Part shown: positions 55,883-64,000 of the stretch, piece after piece
Position numbering within the stretch: position 1 is the stretch's first letter
How the letters are laid out: each line of letters opens with the position of its first letter
From: Balamuthia mandrillaris
Lineage: Eukaryota; Discosea; Longamoebia; Balamuthiidae
Assembly (NCBI GenBank): GCA_031835245.1
Contig: JAVKOQ010000018.1
Coordinates: 129,001 to 193,000, forward strand
Reading direction: 5' to 3'
Length of the DNA stretch: 64,000 bases
Notes under the pieces: generated by a model
The model's database searches: none
Told to the model about the DNA's origin: nothing
Seen by the model: the letters and a program-made list of their open reading frames with translations, nothing else
Program-made: the position numbers and the translations under genes

Positions 55883-57539
55883 TAACATTCTATTCAATCA
55901 GAGAGGAGAAGGACAAGGAGAGAGGGGACTCTGATGCTTCAGGTTTAGGTTTATTTTTTAAAAAATAAAATAATCAAATTATTAAGTGAAAGTTAAGAAT
56001 AATAATAATGAACCTTGTTTTGCAACTGGGACAAGGTGATGCTGAAAAACTCGTCAGCAAACTCTAAAACCGACCCCAAATTCCTTGGTCCCTTCGCGTG
56101 TGCAAATCAAAGAATAACAAAAAGATGGGGAAGAGAAAATGATTTGTTGGAAGTGCTCACACATACACAAAGTGAGAAAAGAGGAAGTGCACACACAAAA
56201 TAATAAAATAGGGAGTGAACATAAAAAATGACAAACCTTTCATTGTGATGGTTTGCAGCTCCATCATCTCAGATCTTTTCACAAATCTTTTAGTCAATGC
56301 TGACTATTGAAGTTGTGCAAGCTCATCATGCACACTGCCATTCTCACAGTACAGCTGGACTTCTTCAGCAGAGCCTTGACGCAACATCCATTGGCAGTCC
56401 TTTGGAGCATCCTTTTTTTCTTTCCCCTTGTTCACAGAGTGCTTGCAGATCCACCTTTTTAGCTCTCTTGTCAAAAGAAATGCCTTGTTCTGAAAGCTTT
56501 TCTTTTGACTCAGCAACAGGAAGATGTGCAAACTTGGTTATGTTGTTGATGAAAAAGCAAAAGTGCTTGGAAAGTGTGGTAGTGTGTGCAGTGAAAAAAC
56601 AAACTGCAACTAAATTTTGCTTTTGCAAAAAAAAAAAAAAACCTCTCCAGAAATTCCTACACCTTTTCTAATTAGCTATTTTCTTCTATTAAAGTTTTGA
56701 CTTGGATATGCTGTGGTTTTTTTGAAGTTGCTATAAAGTGACAAGATATTGTATAATGAAATAGGTTGTCTTACATCAACAATAAATACTGTCTAGAACT
56801 ATTTCAGTTTAGTTTAGTTTTTCTGTTGATGAGGGATTAACCCTGCGGATCAAGAAAGGGATGACACGTAAGCGACTCTGGGTTTATTCACAAGAAAAGA
56901 GGTGTGGACCAAAGTGTGTGCTTTGAGTGTGTCGCGAGGAAAAAGGGAAAATAAAAAGGGGTGAGAGAATTCGGGGTATCCAGGGAAAGTGTTGACAGGA
57001 AGTCAAAATGACACGAATTGTTGGTTTTCCAACATTTCTATTTTTTTGGTTACCATTTTCATAGCTATTTTACTATTTTGTGCCACTATTGTCATTTTTT
57101 TACACCCACTTTTTCTTTATTATTTTTCAATCTCTTTCATGAATCTCTCTACAACTTTTATACAATGCATACATGTATGCACTTCCAATTACATACATGT
57201 GTGCACTTCCTCTACATCTTCTACCCCTCAGGCATCTTCTTCTTTTTCCTCCACTAGTCCATCACCTTTGAATTGCACACATGTGTGCACTTCCTCTATT
57301 CTTTAACTCTCTCTCAGGCAGGTTCTTCCAGTACTCCCACTCATTCATCAACTTGATTCACACATCCATCCACTCTAATATTCTTATGGTAAAAGCAGAG
57401 TATATGACTTCTACAACATGAATGAAGAGCACCAGATGTTATTGTTGTAAACAAGAGTGCTTGGGAATCTTACCATGGAGTACATTTCAAGAGTTTCATC
57501 AATACTTTTAGAACCTGCCAACAGAAACAGCAAGAAGTC
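55883..57539. other. AT-rich, probably transposon-derived stretch without intact genes
   Basis: Composition is visibly more AT-rich than elsewhere. A minus-strand frame at 56628-56365 includes a SAP-like fragment (FAHLPVAESKEKLSEQGISF) but no longer gene. Three near-identical palindromic units with core ACATGTATGCACTTCC or ACATGTGTGCACTTCC lie at about 57169-57186, 57192-57210 and 57278-57297. No promoter or RNA gene recognised. Confidence 0.5.
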
Positions 57540-57540
57540 A

Positions 57541-59000
57541 ACATATTTTGGCCTGTTTATTTATAAGCAAAAGCACTTATTCCTCATCAACAACCCTTCC
57601 TAAGTTTGTGGCAGATAGTTATTTGCTCTGCCATAAGGCTTTTTGCATGAGATTAGCAAAAACAAGCTTCAACGATGTATTTCGCTTTGGAGGTTGTAGA
57701 GTAGTTGTTCATGGTAATACAGGACAACATCGAGAAAGCAGAGTGTACCTCCTGTTGAAAGCATGGCTTACTAGCTTTTTTAATTCTATTGGAGAGCACA
57801 TGCCCAATGATAACACCATCTACATGCCTGTTTTTCTTACTCGAGAGGCCATTTATGAAGATATGACTGCAGTGTTAGAAACAGGACATTTGATATCTTA
57901 CTCTGGTTTTTGTGTGCATTTTAAGACCCATTTTGTTAATGTTCATTTCCCTAAGGTGGAATCACCTTCTCTCATCTGTTGTGAAAAGACATTAAATCCT
58001 TTGTTGGTCATTCTTCACTGAATAGATTACCTGCCTTGGTAAGTGTGATACTTGTTGTAAACTGGCCTCATTATTCAAAGCATGCAAAATGGATACAGAT
58101 CGAAGGCAGCTATCCTTGCAATTACAATTTGTTCAAACTCACCAAAAAGACTACTATGCTTGTCATGCATAAGCCAAAGCCTCCCCAGCATCAATTATGT
58201 CCCTAATTCTTGATTACACAGAGGCCATCCCCACAGAGGCCATCCCGCTTCCTCATCTTCATATACCCCCCAAGGCTTGGAACAACTGAAAGTGACTTGG
58301 ACTGAAGTGTTTTAGAATCATTAACCACTCAATATGCAAACGATATTTATGACACCACTTCAACACATTTTCTGAGGATGCCAATGTGATTTTATCCCAT
58401 CTTTTTCATTATCTTATTACCTTACTTTATCTTCAAGCAGATAATTGCTATCAAGTAATCAAAACAGATTCCTCTTTGCTTTTTGTGGATGGCTATTACA
58501 TATGAATCTGTTTAAGCATATCTTACCTTTTTCCTGGTCACACCCATGAAGACATTGACCAAATGTTTTCAACAATGCATAAAGCACTTCTAAAATGCAA
58601 TATCAAAAGCTTACAAGATTTTCCCACCTTGTACATAATGCCTATGTAACCCAGCTCTTTAACCAATGGAATTAATTTGGGATTTCATTCTTGGCTTCAA
58701 CCTTTTATGCAAAATATTGGGCCATTCTCAACCTTTATTTTTTATGTTTGACAAAGATCCACAACAGCCATCCTCTCTTCTTATTTGCTATCAACTTAAC
58801 TTGGATTTACTACTCAGTGAGCCTTTAGCTTTGATGAAAGGCTTTCCTAATCACTTTATCTCCATTCCTCCTCTTGTTCCTTACTGAAGTATTGACAATG
58901 ATATTTTGGGGAACCCAAGAGCTGCTTTGCCTTACTTACTTCCAACTGCTTAATTGAAAAATGCATCAGTTACTGGATTCATTAGCTCACAAACCTAACA
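57541..59000 (+). mobile_element. Decayed transposon with a DUF7869-type transposase-like region
   Basis: First frame (about 57548-58021) has the typical N-terminal parts RFGGCRVVVHGNTGQ, LKAWLTSFFNSIGEHMPN and an STYLT-like entry (MPVFLTREAIYEDM). Further on, across stop codons and frameshifts, come KCDTCCKLASLF, the linker QTHQKDYYACHA, MSLILDY in place of the usual iiiDGM, LQADNCYQVIK, and FPGHTHEDIDQMFSTMHKALL at about 58530-58605. The order is that of the widespread DUF7869/transposase-like proteins. At least five in-frame stops and several shifts make it a pseudogene. The exact ends were not found. Confidence 0.75.
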
Positions 59001-59432
59001 TTACTACTCTCAATCCTTTTTCAAACCAAGTTTTTCATTCTCTTATCATTTCACTAACATCTTCAGCATCATTATCTACTTCGTCGTCATTATCATCTTC
59101 TACTTCAATACCTGTTGTGCAAATATCTGGGTCAGCATCATGTTTACCATTTATACTATCCGTTGGTCAAATTGTAGCTGTATTTGCAAATACAAGTTCT
59201 GATATGTTTTGATTTGCTAGAGTAGATCATTTAACAGCTAAGTTTGCATATGTTACTCGGTATGAAAAAAAGAAAGGCATTTGTTATATCCTTTAACCAA
59301 CAACTCAAGACAAAATTTCACAAAATACCTTTATTTAATTTCCAATAAGGGGCGTCGTTTTAAGTCTAGAATGTGTTAATAGTAGCATTATTAGAATTAA
59401 TTTTTTGGATAGTTATTAGTAAATTTACTAAC

Positions 59433-59672
59433 TGTTGGCAACTGCCAGCATAACTATTATACTACTCTTCCATAACACCAATCCCTATCTCTCCTTGTAT
59501 ATATATTTCTTTCTTTCATTCTATTAAAGGACTTTTCCCTATGCCCATTGAGTTGGTGTCTATTAGGTTGTTCCCCTACCAGCCTTATCAATTGGTAAGA
59601 TTGTTGACAGAAAGAAGAAAGGACCAAAGAAAGAAACAAAGAGAGAGTTGATTCTGTTGGCAGTTGCCAACA
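59433..59672. mobile_element. MITE-like 240-bp unit with inverted terminal repeats
   Basis: TGTTGGCAACTGCCAGCA at 59433-59450 and its inverted copy at 59655-59672 match at 17 of 18 positions and enclose 204 bp with no real ORF. The unit sits between the transposon relic and the Crinkler-like gene. A related ACCTGCCAACAGAAAC occurs at 57513-57528, beside the relic, so the two may be parts of one element. Target-site duplication not identified. Confidence 0.5.
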
Positions 59673-59777
59673 AAGAACCAGTATTGAAAAGGACCCTATT
59701 AACACAAAGAGATTTATTGAGAAGAGATCACGCCTAGCCAGAGAATTGAAAAACAAATCTTATAACCACAAAGGCCA

Positions 59778-62700
59778 TTAAGCCATTACTAATTTTGCAT
59801 TATTGTTGATAACTTCATATAAGAGAATAGTTTGTAAGCCCACACGGACTAGTACCCAGAAAGTGGCATGCTCACATCCCAATGCAGGAATATAGTTGTC
59901 TTGCACTTCCTTTATGGCTTTATCCACCACAGACTGCACGGTTGATTCAGGAGGCAGATGATGGCGTACACAGTAGTCATGGGCCAGCAACAAGTTGACA
60001 ATCTCATCCGGCGACTTCTTATCAATCATGTCTCGTGATAGGCTACAGAGTTTGTTCCAATCAGTCACCCCACCACTTAACTTCAAACCAGGGACAGGAA
60101 TGCTCTTCAGACTCAAATAGTGATAATGGTCCTGCATAAATCCAAAAATGTATGAGGAGGGAGGGGCAGGAAGGGGAGGAGATTTGGTTATGCTTACATC
60201 TGGTGGCTTACTGTTATCTCTCTGTTGTGGTGACTTATGAACACAGTAAACAATATCCACATATCGTTGTTGAGATTTTGATACTTCGGTAAATGCAAAT
60301 TCTTTGAACACACGGTCTGCATTCCTTCGCATAAGTACCATGGCATCAAAAACCGCTGCAAACCGTTGTTATTGAGCAAAAAAGAAAAAAACAGATGCAG
60401 GGTTTCAGCAAGTAATGGCATACCTTGTGCGAATGGATCTTCTCCAAGTTTGACATCACGTGCATTGCCACGGCTGAGCAAGTGTTGAGAAACTGCTTTG
60501 CAAAAGGGCCCCAGCTGTTTTTTCTCCACAAGTGTATCTACTGCCTGACTCAGGTCCGTTCTGCCAGTCTCATCCAGATTTAGCCTGGCGTGCAGTTCCT
60601 GCAAAAACTCTCTAAAGGCGACTTGATTAGGGATCTTGAGTGCATATGTGATCCTGTCCTCGGGCTTAACAGGCACGTAGGTCAGTGCACCCATGTAGCG
60701 CATGAAGGAGAGCAATGGTTTTGGGCTGGTGGCGAGCTCGTTCATGTGGGACAGGCGGAAGACTTCCTGTGCTCTACCAGGAGTGTTAATTTTGGCACCC
60801 TCCTGGGCTAGCATCTTTCTTACAATGATGGGTGCATAGCGTGCTTCTCGGATTGCCAGCAAGGTTGACTCAGCAGGTCTTGAATTTGGGTCGAAAAGCA
60901 TTTCCTCCTGTATACGCATTGCACTCTCCTTAGGGTTAAGACCTGTTGGCTTCATTCCACGTTGGATCATCCTCTCAAGTTGCTGTAACCCATGCAAAAT
61001 ACGCGTAGGATTGTAGAGGGGCTCCCATGCTCTGGGATGGAAATAGTAGCCATCGTGTTCCGCTTTCCATGTCTTCAGGATCTCGAGTACTTCTGCTTCC
61101 TCCAGCTTTAGTTTTGCAAGGCCCTTACGCACGTCACTTTCTGTAAAGCCATACATTAGCGCAAAATCCAAGTCGTCAGTGATATGTTGCGCATTGTTAA
61201 AGCCGCTGGCGAACTCGGAGAGGACGAGAGGGGTCACGCCGGTGATGAAGCATCTCGCCACTCCTTTATCGCATGCAGTCTTAAGTTCGCTGAAAAACTT
61301 GCTGTACATATTCTCCATCTGCTTGAGCGGGTTCTTGTAGTCTTCTGGGGAGGAGCGAAGGGCGGACACAAAGGACCTATCACCCAGCGCCTGGTTAATG
61401 CTGGCATCGTATTCATCAATTATGACATAGACCTAATATTAACAAGCTGTTGAGTTGCAAACAATAAGGAGAATTGTAAAAATTTCGCATCATTGGTGGC
61501 ACAAAACCTTTTTTTGTTTCAAGTGCATTTCCTCAAAGAGGGATGTGTAGGTATCCAGTGCATTCTGTGGGTTGATCTGGTATTGGAGGTTGTAGCGAGC
61601 TTTATACGACCCAGCAAGGGTGTTCAAGCGGTCATTGAGGCTCATCTTAAACTCCTTTGCAGTATCCGTCTTGAGGCCGGAAAAGTTGAGGGGAAGAACC
61701 AAGAAGGAGTTGGCCAATGGGGTAGGCCGTTTGCCGATGTCAAGGTGGCCGAAGAGCTCGTCGAACTTGGAGGCGTTTAACTCATCATAGTACTGTGCTA
61801 AGGTATCGGCAAAAAGGGTCTTGCCGAATCGCCGCGGTCTCAATGATACGACAGCCTTGGTCCGTAGATTCTCCAGCCTTGGAATAAAGTCGGTCTGGTT
61901 GTTCAATTAGGTTATCGATAGACAAAAAAAGAGGAATATAGTTACCTTGTCGACATAGAACGTGTCGTTCGTACGCGAGAAAACCGTGTTGAATTCACCA
62001 TCACCGTACACAAAGGCAGTTGGAACTGGCAAGAATCTCAGTCATATGAGTGAGCTTAAGAGAGGGAGATAGGTACTGCTGATTCTTTGCTCAGTTTCAG
62101 CCTGGCTGGCATAGCCCCTGCAACTCAATGCTGCTGGCCCAACAAACGAACGGAGAGAAGGCGTTGGTGTGGTGAGGCCTGCCAGGTGCAAAATCCCCCT
62201 CCCCTTCATTCTTGCTGACAAACCAAAATAACAAGAGGGACCTCTGCGTACTACGCTATTCTTCTTCTTTGTCTACCAACGTAAAAAAAAATAAATTAAG
62301 TTGCAACGAAAGCGGAGAAGAATGCATGGCCCCTCGTTCACTTTTTTTTTGTGCTGGCTCCTGTCCTCCGCTACCTTCTCTTGAGCGGCAGTAGGAGGTA
62401 TGCATTCATTCTCACCGGAAAGGGGGTGAGGGAGGGTGGCGGTACGGCCTGCTGCAGGTCGCCTCGTTAAAGCACTGCCAGCGCTTGCAAGACCGAGAAA
62501 GGCTTCCAGCTCTGTTCCCGTAAAGATGTAGTGACCTTGCTTGACCTTGAGCTGATTTCCTATGTTGCTGCATTTATCAGCAGGTCTATCAGGGTCCAAG
62601 TGTACTGTACCTTTGGACCAAGTATGGATGCTACGAAACAGCTGCTGCCCATTCTGGTGAGATGATTTCTGGCTCCTGTCGTCATTCTCCTTCTTGCCTG

Positions 62701-62788
62701 TTCCGTCTCCGGTTTCTTTTCTATTATCCTGAGTGCTCCAAAATCTACCTTGAAGTCCTTCGTCTCGCTTTGAGACCCTTTTTTTCAT
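59778..62788 (-). CDS. Crinkler/RHS-like P-loop ATPase with PD-(D/E)XK-like C-terminus
   Basis: Exons 62788-62416, 62025-61946, 61894-61508, 61432-60424, 60355-60198 and 60131-59778 sum to 2,361 nt, 786 residues. The ATPase part (PF09820 AAA-ATPase-like type) begins VPTAFVYGDGEFNTVFSR, joins FYVDK to TDFIPRLENL over an intron, and has Walker A within VVSLRPRRFGKT and Walker B within VYVIIDEYDA, also joined over an intron. The C-terminal part has RYVDIVYCV and HYHYLSLKSI, the positions of the Asp and x-x-K of a PD-(D/E)XK nuclease. Such fusions occur in protist and fungal Crinkler (CRN) effectors and trypanosome RHS proteins. N-terminal 120 residues could be the header, but the fit is loose. 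Neighbouring transposon debris suits the family's mobility. Confidence 0.85.
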
Positions 62789-62989
62789 AACTACCTTCAG
62801 CTATTGAGGAAAAACCTGAGGCGCAAGTAGAAGCGTAGGTTTGGTGGTTTGAGCGTTTTTAGCTTTATCGTGGTTGGATGCAAATGCTGCGTTTGAGGAA
62901 TGGTGCCCTCTCGTCCCTAGCCACAGATTTTCTTTTCTCCCTTTTCCCTTGGCTCTCGCCCATGAGCTTCAAAGGCCTTTCTCCTCTTC

Positions 62990-63245
62990 TTCTTTCTCCC
63001 TCTCCTTCTCCTTCTCCTTCTCCTTCTCCTTCTCCTTCTCCTTCTCCTTCTCCTTCTTGTCCTTCTCCCTCTCCTTCTCCTTCTCCTTCTCCTTCTCCTT
63101 CTCCTTCTCCTTCTCCTTCTGCTTCTGCTTCTCCTTCTCCTTCTCCTTCTCCTTCTCCTTCACCTTCACCTTCTCCTTCTCCTTCTCCTTCTCCTTCTCC
63201 TTCTCCTTCTCCTTCTCCTTCTCCTTCTCCTTCTCCTTCTCCTTG
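62990..63245. repeat. (CTTCTC)n minisatellite
   Basis: About 255 bp of a hexanucleotide CTTCTC repeat with a few substitutions (CTTGTC, GCTTCT, CACCTT). Both plus-strand frames and the minus frame are open (Ser-Pro, Phe-Ser or Glu-Lys), so the long ORFs here are artefacts of the repeat. Confidence 0.95.
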
Positions 63246-63356
63246 TCCGGGAGAGAAGGGTTGTTGTTTTGGCGGGGAACATGCTCATTGGCGCAAAAGA
63301 CTGATTTCGTGGTGTCTATTTTTGGAGGAGGCGAGTGATTGAGAAAGAAAAGAGAG

Positions 63357-64000
63357 ATGGAAAGGCAGGAGGAGAGAAGGGAGGACTGGCCCAACGGCAA
63401 TGGCATGCCCTTCGGCTCGGACACCGTCGAGTACCTGTGCTACTTCTACCACCAACGCCTGGACTTTAGGTTACCGGAGCTGCACGCCTTGGCGCAGATG
63501 TTCGGCCACCCGCTCCGCTACAGCGCTTACGACCCGGAGGTTCAGTTCATTCGTTTGGTTTTTTATTTCAAGCTCTTCTTTGATCTGATCCTCACCTCAA
63601 CATTTTCTTGGGCAGCGTCCGTTCATACGAGTAAAATTGCCTTCAGAGCAAGCGGCCAAAGACATTGCTTCTCGTTCTGTTCTGATCAAGTATTTGCTTT
63701 TTCTATCATTGTTTTTGTTTCATCTTTTTGAACATTTGCTTTTGGATCTGGACACACACACAGGGGATTTTTCGAAGTGTGGGGCACAGGAGAGACCTAC
63801 GAAGAGTTGATGCGCTCTATTGAAGATTTTCCTCTTCATAAAAAAGTAACCCTTCCTTTGTTCTTCCTTATTTCCTCTTTGGCTTTTGCTCTGCTTATCT
63901 CTTTCGTTGTTCGCTTCTCCTCGTTCTCTTCTCTGCCTCTTCCTCTACCGCTGCCTCTCTGCCTCTCTGTTTCCCTCCACTCCTCTCGTCTTCGCTATCT
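63357..64000 (+). CDS. tRNA (guanine-N2)-methyltransferase TRM11, N-terminal exons (truncated by window edge)
   Basis: Catalytic subunit of the TRM11-TRM112 complex that makes m2G10 in tRNA. Visible exons 63357-63539, 63616-63689 and 63764-63845. The product begins with an acidic leader, then YLCYFYHQRLDFRLPELHAL and ALAQMFGHPL, joined to RPFIRVKLPSEQAAKDIA, SVLIKGFFEVWGTGETYEEL and EDFPLHKK. The run of aligned motifs (FRLPE, LPSE..A, the FE.WG..ET.EEL block) matches the N-terminal THUMP-containing region of TRM11. The methyltransferase domain is beyond the right edge. Phases join cleanly (0, 2, 0). Confidence 0.9.

Noticed and set aside
56297-56671. Plus-strand 124-codon ORF in the AT-rich island
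   Set aside because: No family resemblance; the minus frame has a weak SAP-like fragment but is equally short, so neither is called a gene.
62874-63424. Long ORFs in three frames (Ser-Pro, Phe-Ser, Glu-Lys repeats)
   Set aside because: They are created by the CTTCTC minisatellite, which lacks stop codons in several frames; no flanking coding signal.

Overview
The window is nuclear DNA from a unicellular eukaryote. Protein-coding genes are dense (about 20 recognisable ones in 64 kb, on both strands) and most carry several short GT-AG introns of roughly 45-380 bp, often packed with CT, CTT or GA tracts. The gene set (PRP4 kinase, BRAP, HACD/PHS1, SERAC1, a gamma-tubulin complex component, TRM11, a filamin/REJ/GPS surface protein) fits a free-living protist. 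A discosean amoebozoan of the Acanthamoeba/Balamuthia type is my best guess, but nothing here proves the species. Most gene models were built by hand; where exon lengths could be summed they give an integral reading frame, which is the main support for the splice sites.

Layout. 0-5.9 kb: a bacterial-type endonuclease IV gene (cut by the left edge), a leucine-rich-repeat relic, a four-exon metallothionein-like gene, an unknown ORF and a zinc-finger/transposase-like pair. 5.9-11 kb: xylose isomerase, a coiled-coil protein and an endonuclease/exonuclease/phosphatase enzyme. 11-21 kb: a Tudor/SH3-like disordered protein, an interspersed repeat, a helical protein of unknown function, a divergent GIY-YIG-like protein and PRP4 kinase. 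21-32 kb: a Golgi-type glycosyltransferase, a second copy of the interspersed repeat and a 2,767-residue coiled-coil protein with a new repeat motif. 32-41 kb: BRAP, HACD and a 16-exon SERAC1-like lipase with many armadillo units. 41-48 kb: a 2,011-residue receptor-like protein combining filamin, NPC1/folate-receptor-like, EGF, REJ and GPS modules. 48-56 kb: a mitochondrial-type SDR, a GCP5/6-like gamma-tubulin complex subunit and a Sel1-repeat protein. 56-62.8 kb: an AT-rich island with a decayed DUF7869-type transposon, a MITE-like inverted repeat and a Crinkler/RHS-like P-loop ATPase with a PD-(D/E)XK-like tail. 63.3 kb to the edge: the start of TRM11.

How the genes relate. There is no operon logic. 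Several neighbours are divergent and share short upstream regions (PRP4/glycosyltransferase, SERAC1/receptor, GCP/Sel1), others are convergent with very short gaps. Housekeeping genes (splicing, tRNA modification, lipid synthesis, microtubule nucleation, DNA repair) alternate with lineage-specific or possibly transferred ones (xylose isomerase, endonuclease IV, Crinkler-like). The AT-rich island differs clearly from the rest in composition and decay state.
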